NCBI RefSeq assembly: GCF_047246645.1
Contig: NZ_JBFOKR010000006.1
Location: 62,001 to 126,000 of the forward strand
From: Ferdinandcohnia sp047246645
GTDB taxonomy: Bacteria; Bacillota; Bacilli; Bacillales; Bacillaceae_L
Reading direction: 5' to 3'
DNA: 64,000 bases
Shown here: piece after piece, positions 26,155 to 34,185 of the stretch
How positions within the stretch are numbered: the stretch's first letter is position 1
Layout of the letters: every line of letters starts with the position of its first letter
Position numbers and translations under genes: made by a program
The notes under the pieces: generated by a model
Seen by the model: the letters and a program-made list of their open reading frames with translations, nothing else
What the model was told of the DNA's origin: nothing
Databases searched by the model: none

Positions 26155-28098
26155 ATGGGATATCATTATTTATTCCAAAGAGGAAAAATAGGTAGTTTAC
26201 TATTAAAAAATAGAATTGTCATGCCAGCAATGGGTACTAGATTGGCTGGGCCAAACGGTGAAGTTAATGATCACCTCATCGCTTACTATGAAGAAAGAGC
26301 AAAGGGTGGAACAGGACTAATTATAACAGAGTACACATGCATTGATTACGAATATGGCAGAGGGGCAATCAATCAATTACGGATTGATGATGATTCCTTA
26401 ATTAATGGGTTTCACCGTTTAGCCAAGGCTATCCAAAAATATGGTGCGAAAATATTTGTTCAGCTTCATCATGCAGGAAGAGAATCAACTTCAACCCTAT
26501 TAGGTGGTAAACAGATTGTAGCCCCAAGTCCGGTTATGTGTGAGGCTATCGGGGAACAACCACGGGAATTGACTACTTTAGAGGTAAAGGAAACTATTCA
26601 AAAGTTTATAGCAGCTGCTGTTCGCTGTAAGCATGCGGGTATCGATGGAGTTGAACTTCATGGTGCTCATGGGTACTTAATCAATCAGTTCTTAAGTCCC
26701 AATACAAACTTACGAACAGATGAATACGGTGGTAGTTTTGAAAACAGGATGAGGTTTTTAGAGGAAATCGTTCTAGGTATAAAAAATCAATGCGGGAAAG
26801 ATTATCCTGTTACAGTTCGGCTAAGTGTTGATGAATTTGATGAAGAAGGAATTGATGTTAGACTCAGCAAGAAAATTAGTCGTTACTTAGAGAATATTGG
26901 AGTGGATGGCCTTCATGCTAGTGCGGGAAATTACAACTCAATGGATAAAATCATTGATACCCCACTATATGAACAAGGCTGGAAGGTATATCTTGCCGAG
27001 GAGATAAAAAAGGAAGTAAACATACCAGTGATCACAGTAGGTTCGATTCGTGAACCAAACTATGTAGAATCCATACTTGCTGATGAAAAAGCAGATTTTG
27101 TTGCAATTGGTCGAGGACTCATTGCAGAACCGGATTGGGTTCGAAAAGTCTCGGAACGACGTGAAAGTGAAATAAGAATGTGTATCTCCTGTCTTCATTG
27201 TGTATATTCCAAGGGTCATGTTGAATGCTCTGTTAATGCTAGAACTGGTAGAGAGCTAGAATTTAATGAGATGAGAAAAATTGAAGAAGGAAGACATGTT
27301 GTGATTGTTGGTGGAGGTCCAGGTGGGATGGAAGCTGCCAGAGTATTAACCGAAAAAGGGTATGAAGTAACCTTATTCGAGAAGATGGGCAAACTTGGTG
27401 GACAATTAAATCTAGTAACAGAACCAGTTTATAAAAAGAAAATGGATTTATATATAAATTATCTATCAAGTGAAATGAGCAGATTACATGTAAATGTTAA
27501 ACTAAACACAGAGGTTACAACTGAAGAAATTCGTTCACTACAGCCATTTGCAGTTATTCTTGCGACTGGATCTAAGCCATTATTACCAAATATTCAAGGT
27601 ATTGAGCTTCCACATGTACATCAATACGATACAGTAAAGCTTGAATTGGATAAATACATCAATCAGAGAGTTGCGGTAATTGGTAGTGGTATGGTCTGTC
27701 ACAGTACTTGTAGAAGACTGGCGGAAAAAGGGAATTCTGTAACATTTATTGAAGTCCCAACAAAGTCTGGAAGTAGAATAGGGGCTGCAACAAGGTTAAG
27801 GCTGTTAGATAAACTGAAAAAAGAAAATGTAAATATCGTGTTAGGAAATGAAGTCTGGAAAATTATGCAGGATGGATTACTAGTGGTGGAAAAAGACCGA
27901 GGTGAACAGCGTTTGATTGAAACTGATCAAGTGGTCATTGCGATGGGAGTCGAATCCTATAATCCGTTAGAAGAAACTCTTCGAAAGCATATTGAAAATG
28001 TCTTCGTCATTGGAGACGCAGCTGGACATGCCTCCCTTTCAGATGCAACAAGAGGCGGCTTTGAAACCGCATATGTGCTTGAATCGCTTGTGAAATAA
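26155..28098 (+). CDS. NADH:flavin oxidoreductase, FadH/OYE-type with Fe-S and FAD domains
   Basis: 647-residue multidomain reductase of the 2,4-dienoyl-CoA reductase/enoate reductase family. An N-terminal FMN TIM barrel (residues about 5-345) has VQLHHAGRE, HGAHGYLINQFLSP and NLRTDEYGGS. The cysteine cluster CISCLHC..EC (about 343-357) binds a 4Fe-4S centre, although its spacing is tighter than in classical FadH. The FAD/NAD domain starts with VVIVGGGPGGMEAARVL (about 382-398) and has a second GxGxxG, VAVIGSGMV. It would reduce unsaturated acyl or related enones. ATG 26155 follows AGGAGGGGGA. Single gene. Confidence 0.9.
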   Translation: MGYHYLFQRGKIGSLLLKNRIVMPAMGTRLAGPNGEVNDHLIAYYEERAKGGTGLIITEYTCIDYEYGRGAINQLRIDDDSLINGFHRLAKAIQKYGAKIFVQLHHAGRESTSTLLGGKQIVAPSPVMCEAIGEQPRELTTLEVKETIQKFIAAAVRCKHAGIDGVELHGAHGYLINQFLSPNTNLRTDEYGGSFENRMRFLEEIVLGIKNQCGKDYPVTVRLSVDEFDEEGIDVRLSKKISRYLENIGVDGLHASAGNYNSMDKIIDTPLYEQGWKVYLAEEIKKEVNIPVITVGSIREPNYVESILADEKADFVAIGRGLIAEPDWVRKVSERRESEIRMCISCLHCVYSKGHVECSVNARTGRELEFNEMRKIEEGRHVVIVGGGPGGMEAARVLTEKGYEVTLFEKMGKLGGQLNLVTEPVYKKKMDLYINYLSSEMSRLHVNVKLNTEVTTEEIRSLQPFAVILATGSKPLLPNIQGIELPHVHQYDTVKLELDKYINQRVAVIGSGMVCHSTCRRLAEKGNSVTFIEVPTKSGSRIGAATRLRLLDKLKKENVNIVLGNEVWKIMQDGLLVVEKDRGEQRLIETDQVVIAMGVESYNPLEETLRKHIENVFVIGDAAGHASLSDATRGGFETAYVLESLVK

Positions 28099-28198
28099 AG
28101 TATATTTCAATTAACCTGTCTATGTAAACTTTGTATATAAGCTCTCAAAGTAAAAAGGCATTTTTTAGAATAGAGCCGAAATAGAATTTAAACAACTT

Positions 28199-28231
28199 CC
28201 CCCTCAAACAATTGTTTTGAGGGATTTTTTT
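28199..28231 (+). terminator. Terminator after enoate reductase gene
   Basis: CCCTCAAA pairs with TTTGAGGG around a 7-nt loop, followed by T residues. The remaining gap to 28367 is very AT-rich, with repeated ATTAAT words; a promoter-like TTGATA (28260) with GATATA (28283) is spaced 17 bp. Confidence 0.88.
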
Positions 28232-28367
28232 ATAGATGATAGCATTAATTTTTAATAAGTTGATATTAATGATTAATAAAATGATATATTGATGTTATTA
28301 ATACTAGTTCGAGACTTTGCATAGATAACAATAAGCGAAAATCCCATGAATTAGAGGTAGTAAATAA

Positions 28368-30734
28368 ATGAATGTTGGATCAAACATGAACGTTGACACA
28401 TGCTATCGGTTAGCAGAGGAGAAAGCGGAAAACTATTTCAAAACCCTTCATAAACAGGTACTGGAAAAAAACTATGTCAATGTCCTGATGAAGGATTTTC
28501 AATCCTGGAAACACAACCATATTCACAACTACTCGATACTGAGTAATCTATCCCGAAAGAAACAACCTGATTACAAGGACTACCACCGATATATCGACTG
28601 GTTGGAAATAACAGGAAAACTTGATAATTACTTAAATAGAAGCATTTCATATATTTTTATGAGAGATTTGGGTAAGCACCTTGAATCGACTGAAACACAG
28701 GTACGAATTAGAGAAATAATAGAGAATCTCAAGACACAACTTACTGCTAGTTCTGAAGAAAAAACGGAAATATATAGTGTGCCAGGATTATACCGATGGG
28801 CACAGAAAGAAGGAATTGAATCCTCCTTCATATGGTTAATGAGTAAATTAAAGAAGGTATCTGAAAATATACCAGACGGCATGGATTCTACTCATGCCCA
28901 GAGAAAGTTGATTAAGATAATTGCTGGCGTTTTAATGCATGCAATTGAAGAAATGGGACAGGAAATTTCGCAAGTTGATCGTACAAATAGACTGGATGAA
29001 GCTATTAGACTAGGATATTGCTACGGACTAACGTATCCTTTTATAGATGATCTCTTAGATTCGACCGTCTTAAATGAAAATGAAAAGAGAGAGTATTCTA
29101 ATTTAATTCGCACTACTCTTATTCACCGTTCAGTACCTCAACTAGAGTGGGCAGGTAGTAATGAAGAGTTAATGGTGTTTATCCATGCTGAACTACAAGA
29201 AGCCTTTGAATATATAAAGTCTAAACAGCAGCACAATCAGATTGAGACATTTTTTGATCAATCATATGTGTTCTTTCATTCACAGGAAGTGGACCGGATA
29301 AAGGATTTAACCAATCCTTCTTACACAAATGAAGAACTCTATATACCTGTTATTCTTAAATCCTCTTCTTCACGGCTGATTGCTCGTTCAGTGATCGGTG
29401 CTCCCGAGGATGAAGGATTTGATAATCGAACCTTCTTTTATGGAATTTATAATCAGCTAGCAGATGATTTTGCTGATATGTTTGATGATTTACAGGATGG
29501 TGCAGTAACTCCGTACACGTATTATATAAAATATCATAATAAGCGCTCTGACCTAATAAATCCATTTGAGTTATATTGGGCAGTTATCTCAAACTTAATC
29601 CATAACGTATATAACTCCGATCAGAATGCGTGTGAGGTTATCCTTGATCGTGCTATAAACGGGTTGAAGAGATGTCAAGAACGAATTGGAAAGACGAAGT
29701 ACAAGGAAGTCATGCAACTATTTGCCTCTGGAAACCCTGCATTTAATCAGGTTATTCAAAAGATGGTTCGAAAAGCAGATGATGTTGATTTCTTTGATAA
29801 ATTACTTAGAGATCAAATCATTACTACCCTGAAAAATGAAAGGGAAGAGCAGGAAACCTTTATGAATCTCGTTAAATCTGTACGTAGTGAAATAAACGAG
29901 ATATTACCAATACCTGAAAAAGAAGTGTTCCCCTTACTGAAGGAGCAAATTGTTGATGCAGCAAATTACAGTCTTGAAAGCGACGGTAAGCGATTAAGAC
30001 CGATTATCACTTATGTATTAGGGGTAAATGAATACGGTCTAAGTAAAGCAGCGTTGCTACCACTTATTAAATCATTGGAATATATGCATACTGCGTCTCT
30101 TATTTTTGATGATCTTCCATCACAGGATAATGCGTTAACTCGAAGGGGGTATCCAACCCTTCATCATGTGTATAACACTGCAATCGCAGAATTGACAGGA
30201 CTATTTCTAACGCAAAGGGCAATTGAGGAACAAACATTACTTGACGAATTCGATACAAAATCAGTACTCAGTTTAATACAATATTCCGCACGTGTTGTTG
30301 GAGAGATGTGTCGAGGGCAAGCGATGGACTTGAATACGCAGGGTGAAAGATTATCTTTAGAACAATTGAATATGATGTGTTTTTATAAAACAGGCATAGC
30401 ATTTGAAGCATCTCTTGTCATGCCGGCAATCCTGGCACAAGCAAAAGAATCAGAAATAATATCATTAAAAAAATTCGCGAAACATGCTGGTATCGCCTTT
30501 CAAATCAAAGATGACCTTCTTGATGTAGAGGGAGAAAGCACGATACTAGGTAAATCAGTGGGGAAAGACATGGAGAACAATCGCTCAACCTTTGTGACAA
30601 TATTGGGCGAAGAAGAAGCAAAAAAAGCAATGTGGGATCATTACTGTCTTGCCACGGAAACCTTGAAAGAGGTACCAAATAAAACATCCTTTTTTAAACA
30701 CTTATTAAATTATATGGTGAACCGTGATTCTTAA
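28368..30734 (+). CDS. Fused protein: terpene-synthase-like N-half plus polyprenyl synthetase C-half
   Basis: 788 residues, more than twice the size of a prenyl diphosphate synthase. The C-terminal part (about 490-788) is a short-chain (IspA/FPP-type) synthase: GKRLRP (540-545), first Asp-rich motif DDLPSQDN with RRG (581-595), GQAMDL, and second motif KDDLLD (714-719). The N-terminal 480 residues are all-helical and carry their own acidic motifs, FIDDLLDS (225-232) and ADDFADMFDDLQD (365-377), suggesting a second isoprenoid-synthase-fold domain, such as a class I terpene cyclase. No membrane segment. It would make a prenyl diphosphate and convert it in one polypeptide; this is inference. The gene stands alone. 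Confidence 0.8.
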   Translation: MNVGSNMNVDTCYRLAEEKAENYFKTLHKQVLEKNYVNVLMKDFQSWKHNHIHNYSILSNLSRKKQPDYKDYHRYIDWLEITGKLDNYLNRSISYIFMRDLGKHLESTETQVRIREIIENLKTQLTASSEEKTEIYSVPGLYRWAQKEGIESSFIWLMSKLKKVSENIPDGMDSTHAQRKLIKIIAGVLMHAIEEMGQEISQVDRTNRLDEAIRLGYCYGLTYPFIDDLLDSTVLNENEKREYSNLIRTTLIHRSVPQLEWAGSNEELMVFIHAELQEAFEYIKSKQQHNQIETFFDQSYVFFHSQEVDRIKDLTNPSYTNEELYIPVILKSSSSRLIARSVIGAPEDEGFDNRTFFYGIYNQLADDFADMFDDLQDGAVTPYTYYIKYHNKRSDLINPFELYWAVISNLIHNVYNSDQNACEVILDRAINGLKRCQERIGKTKYKEVMQLFASGNPAFNQVIQKMVRKADDVDFFDKLLRDQIITTLKNEREEQETFMNLVKSVRSEINEILPIPEKEVFPLLKEQIVDAANYSLESDGKRLRPIITYVLGVNEYGLSKAALLPLIKSLEYMHTASLIFDDLPSQDNALTRRGYPTLHHVYNTAIAELTGLFLTQRAIEEQTLLDEFDTKSVLSLIQYSARVVGEMCRGQAMDLNTQGERLSLEQLNMMCFYKTGIAFEASLVMPAILAQAKESEIISLKKFAKHAGIAFQIKDDLLDVEGESTILGKSVGKDMENNRSTFVTILGEEEAKKAMWDHYCLATETLKEVPNKTSFFKHLLNYMVNRDS

Positions 30735-31075
30735 CATACTATGAAAAACGAACTATGATAGCAATTGCCACCAATGGTGATTGCTTTTCGTGTTTTATAT
30801 TTATTGTTCTTTTAAGAATACAGCATATATATTTAATTACTTTAAAACCTAGGCAGTGTACTAATGTTAATATCTACTAGCGATTTAATAATTCCAAATT
30901 GAGTCATTGTCCTATATACTAGTTTAGTATGCTTTAAAATAGGACACAAATGAATATATCGACAAAGCAGGGGCTAACATTACCCCTGCAACAACCTAAC
31001 ATGTTTGATAAAAACCATATTATAAATAAAAATATATATTTTAATAGATGCAAGCTGTAAGAAGGAGGAGCATTA
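30735..31075. other. 341-bp gap: terminator, inverted repeat and leader hairpin
   Basis: A terminator sits at 30760-30788 (AGCAAT..CCACC with GGTGATTGCT and TTTT). An imperfect inverted repeat runs from TTGTCCTAT (30907) to ATAGGACA (about 30938-30946). A perfect hairpin GCAGGGG/CCCCTGC (30967-30973 with 30983-30989) without a T run lies in the likely leader of rlmD. No ORF is seen. Confidence 0.6.
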
Positions 31076-32467
31076 ATGACCACAACAAAACCAGAAATAA
31101 TGATTGCTGAAATAAGCCATTTAGATGAAAAAGGTTCTGGCCAAGCTGCTGTATGGCGTGAGAATGAAGAAGGTAGAAAGAAAAAGCTGAAGCTTACCAT
31201 CCCGCAAACTCTCCCTGGTGAGAAAGTGCGTGTAACTGTAGATCAACCTGACAGAAAGAGAAGAAAGGTAATGCCAGAGGAAATTCTTGAAAGTCACGAA
31301 CACCGCATTGAATCGGCATGTCCACATTTTGAAAAATGTGGAGGTTGTGTATGGCAGCATTGGAACTATAATGGCCAACTGCAGCAAAAGACAACTTATG
31401 TGAAGAGTGTACTTGAGGCCCAAGGGTTTGACACAAGCCTTGTCCGAGATACGATGGGTATGGAAAATCCATGGCATTACCGTAATAAAATGGAGTTTAC
31501 CTTCTCACCAGAGGGTGAGCTTGGTCTTCATGAACAAGGTAACTTTAGAAAAATTATTTCACTTGAAACATGCCTAATTGCTGGAGAGAAAATGGTAGAG
31601 GCTGCAATGGAAGTTGCAACATGGGCGAAGGACCATCAATTAAAAGGCTATAATAAAGACAGACATGAGGGACTGCTTCGACACTTAATGGTGAGACAAT
31701 CCTTTGTAACGGGCGAGATCATGCTTGCTCTTTTTGCAACAGAAGCTCCGGAAAACAATCTGCAAACAGCAGTTGATGATTTAGTAAAACGTATCGGTGA
31801 TAAGTTTCCTGAAGTAAAAAGCTTAATGTGGCTTGAAAATACGGATTGGGCTGATCGAACTCAATCTGAGAAAAGTCATATCTTATCTGGTCGTGACTTC
31901 ATATACGATGAAATGGACGGTTATCGTTTCCGTCTATGGTTTGATACATTCTTCCAAACAAATCCAACACAAGCACAAAAGTTAGTCGATTTAGCGGTCG
32001 AATTTGGTGAACCAAAGAAAGATGAAAAAATGATCGATCTATTTTGTGGTGTAGGAACGTTTTCACTTCCATTTGCATCTCGAGTAGAAAAGCTTGCAGG
32101 TATTGAAATTGTTGAAACCTCAATAGAATCAGCAAAGCGAAATGCAAAGGACAATGGTCTTGAAAATACGTATTTCTTGGCAAAAGATGCGAGAAAAGGG
32201 ATTGATGAAGTATTAGAAAGCTTCGGAACTCCAGAATTATTATTACTTGATCCACCACGTTCAGGTGCGGGTGGAAAGGTAATGAGAAGAATTGGACGCT
32301 CTCAACCAGAACGTATTGTTTATGTATCATGTAACCCAGATACATTTGCAACGGATATTAAAGAACTTGAGCCGTTTGGCTATACGTTAAAGGTTGTACA
32401 GCCTGTTGACTTATTCCCTCATACTGTTCATGTTGAAGCAGTGGCGTTGTTAGAAAGAAATAAATAA
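31076..32467 (+). CDS. rlmD: 23S rRNA (uracil-5-)-methyltransferase RlmD/RlmCD type
   Basis: 463-residue SAM-dependent RNA methyltransferase of the RumA class. An N-terminal TRAM domain (about 5-65) binds RNA; the Fe-S cysteines are in CPHFEKCGGC with the fourth in LETCLIA; the SAM site is MIDLFCGVGTFSLPF (about 323-337) and DPPRSG; and the catalytic cysteine is in VYVSCNPDTFATD near the C-terminus. Bacillus proteins of this type methylate U747/U1939 of 23S rRNA, with the exact target not readable from sequence. ATG at 31076 follows AGAAGGAGGAGCATTA. Terminator follows. Confidence 0.93.
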   Translation: MTTTKPEIMIAEISHLDEKGSGQAAVWRENEEGRKKKLKLTIPQTLPGEKVRVTVDQPDRKRRKVMPEEILESHEHRIESACPHFEKCGGCVWQHWNYNGQLQQKTTYVKSVLEAQGFDTSLVRDTMGMENPWHYRNKMEFTFSPEGELGLHEQGNFRKIISLETCLIAGEKMVEAAMEVATWAKDHQLKGYNKDRHEGLLRHLMVRQSFVTGEIMLALFATEAPENNLQTAVDDLVKRIGDKFPEVKSLMWLENTDWADRTQSEKSHILSGRDFIYDEMDGYRFRLWFDTFFQTNPTQAQKLVDLAVEFGEPKKDEKMIDLFCGVGTFSLPFASRVEKLAGIEIVETSIESAKRNAKDNGLENTYFLAKDARKGIDEVLESFGTPELLLLDPPRSGAGGKVMRRIGRSQPERIVYVSCNPDTFATDIKELEPFGYTLKVVQPVDLFPHTVHVEAVALLERNK

Positions 32468-32472
32468 TAGTT

Positions 32473-32511
32473 AAGGCAACTCACCTATGTTAAAAGGAGA
32501 GTTGCCTTTTT
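32473..32511 (+). terminator. Terminator after rlmD
   Basis: GGCAACTC (32475-32482) pairs with GAGTTGCC (32499-32506) and is followed by TTTTT. Confidence 0.88.
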
Positions 32512-32529
32512 ACTTACCCTGGCCAGAAT

Positions 32530-32790
32530 GAACAGTCCTTCATAAGAGTAATGAAGGACACAGTTGATAAAAGCCAAAAAGAACAGTCCTTCATAAGAGT
32601 GATGAAGGAAACAGATGATAAAAACCGAAAAGAACAGTCCTTCATAAGAGTGATGAAGGACATAGTTGATAAAAACCAAAAAAGAACAGTCCTTCATAAG
32701 AGGGTTGAAGGACAAAATTGATAGAAACCAAAAAAGAACAGTCCTTCATAAAGGGGATGAAGGACAAAATTGATAAAAAGCTTTATAAAA
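32530..32790. repeat. Tandem array of five ~52-bp hairpin units
   Basis: Units start at 32530, 32581, 32632, 32684 and 32736 (periods 51, 51, 52, 52). Each opens GAACAGTCCTTCATAAGAG and has arms GTCCTTCAT and ATGAAGGAC around a 7-nt loop, followed by an A-rich linker (GATAAAAACCAAAAA). Later units carry changes in loop and right arm. The array lies between the rlmD terminator and the convergent radical SAM gene. No coding function and no variable spacers. Confidence 0.92.
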
Positions 32791-32819
32791 CTTTCTTCAT
32801 AACAGCAATAAAAAAAGTC

Positions 32820-33962
32820 TTAGACCGTCTTTTTCCCGCGCATAGCCTCCGGTATATATACACAATAAGGCTCGCTTTCTAAGTAATCGCCTGTTAAAGC
32901 AAATGTTCTTGAGCGTGAACCTCCACAAATATAACGATACTCACAGACTCCGCATTTTCCTTTATATAAATCTGGGTTGCGAAGCTCTTTAAGTACTGGT
33001 GATTCACGGTAGATTTCTTTTAATGTCCTTTTTCTCACATTTCCTACTTTAATAGGTAATAGTCCGCTAGGGAACACATCCCCGACGTGAGATATAAAAA
33101 TAAATCCATTCCCATCATTTACTCCTTTTGGGGCGCGCTTCAGCCCATCAATCAAGGAAGCATAATCAGTGGAAATCGTATCTTCATAACGAATGGTACC
33201 TCGTTCTAGTTTATGTTCCTTCACCTTTTGTTGGTGAACAACACGTCTATAATGCTGTGCAGCCGTTGTTTTGATGTCAAATGGAGATGTTTTATTTAAC
33301 TCATATAACCATAGAAAAACCTGTTCATGTTCAGTGGGAGTGATACATGCATCGAGTTGTCCCCTACCAGTGGGGACTAGCAAAAAGATATACCACATAA
33401 CTGCTTTTAGTTCTTTTACGAGCTCTGCCATTTCAGCAAGATGCTTGTAATTATATGTAGAAATAACTGTGTTAATTTGTAAAGGCATATTAAGTTCATT
33501 CAAGTACTTTATTTTTTCAATTGTTAGCTGAAAAGAGCCGGCTGTTCCTCTAAAATGGTCATGTATTTCTGGAGTTGGACCATCAAGACTGAATGCCCAC
33601 CTAGATAAACCAACCTCCTTAGCTAATTGCATTCTTTCTTTTGTTACATTCTCAGTCGCACTTGGGGTTATAGAAACACGCATCCCCTTTTTAATAGCGT
33701 AATCTGCTAATTCAAACAAATCCTCACGCAACATACAATCCCCGCCCGAGAACACAAGCATAGGGTTATTCATTTCATAGATCTGGTCGATGAGTTTTAT
33801 TCCTTCCTCGTGGTTTAATTCATCAGGGTGTGGTTTGGTTTGTGCATCTGCTCTGCAATGTACACACTTTAACTGACAAGCCCTTGTTACTTCCCAAATA
33901 GCGATAAACGGGTTTAGATTATAGTCGATTATTGGATGTTGTGGGTATATTCTACCATGCAT
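32820..33962 (-). CDS. Radical SAM/SPASM protein (TIGR04053-like)
   Basis: About 380-residue radical SAM enzyme. The 4Fe-4S/SAM site is CQLKCVHC (near residue 30), with FSGGDCMLR as the GGE-like motif; the C-terminal SPASM region CGVCEYRYICGGSRSR plus PYCVY provides auxiliary cluster cysteines. The N-terminal YPQHPIIDYNLNPFIAIWEVTRAC fits the TIGR04053 group related to heme-pathway radical SAM proteins such as AhbC/NirJ; substrate unknown. Start uncertain: ATG 33962 lies three bases after AGGTGAGG, while GTG at 33971 overlaps that site. A palindrome lies over its promoter. Confidence 0.82.
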   Translation of the reverse strand: MHGRIYPQHPIIDYNLNPFIAIWEVTRACQLKCVHCRADAQTKPHPDELNHEEGIKLIDQIYEMNNPMLVFSGGDCMLREDLFELADYAIKKGMRVSITPSATENVTKERMQLAKEVGLSRWAFSLDGPTPEIHDHFRGTAGSFQLTIEKIKYLNELNMPLQINTVISTYNYKHLAEMAELVKELKAVMWYIFLLVPTGRGQLDACITPTEHEQVFLWLYELNKTSPFDIKTTAAQHYRRVVHQQKVKEHKLERGTIRYEDTISTDYASLIDGLKRAPKGVNDGNGFIFISHVGDVFPSGLLPIKVGNVRKRTLKEIYRESPVLKELRNPDLYKGKCGVCEYRYICGGSRSRTFALTGDYLESEPYCVYIPEAMRGKKTV

Positions 33963-33983
33963 TTTCCTCACCTGTTTTCTATA

Positions 33984-34009
33984 ATAGTAGTCACTACTAT
34001 CATTATAGG
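33984..34009 (-). promoter_or_regulatory. Palindromic operator over a TATAAT box
   Basis: ATAGTAGT-C-ACTACTAT (33984-34000) has perfect 8-bp arms. On the minus strand a TATAAT at 34009-34004 is followed by this palindrome, which would cover the transcription start of the radical SAM gene, a typical repressor position. No candidate regulator is encoded next to it. Confidence 0.55.
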
Positions 34010-34185
34010 TTTCTATAATAGGATGGCTTAGAAAAGGATGTTACGAAATACCAACAAATTCAGAAAACTACTTAATCACTCTGGTAGAATTCAAACATCC
34101 CTCTTAGAGTTGTATTATGGTATGATAAATTTTAATAACATACTCGCGGTGAAAACCTTTTATAGAAGGTAATTAGGAGAGAAAC

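Noticed and set aside
31899..32351. 150-residue minus-strand ORF
   Set aside because: It lies entirely inside the well-supported rlmD coding sequence and encodes a low-complexity Leu/His/Phe-rich product.
32530..32790. CRISPR array or coding repeat
   Set aside because: Linkers are nearly identical between units, and the open frame on the minus strand over the array is just a by-product of the repeat, with no ribosome binding site.
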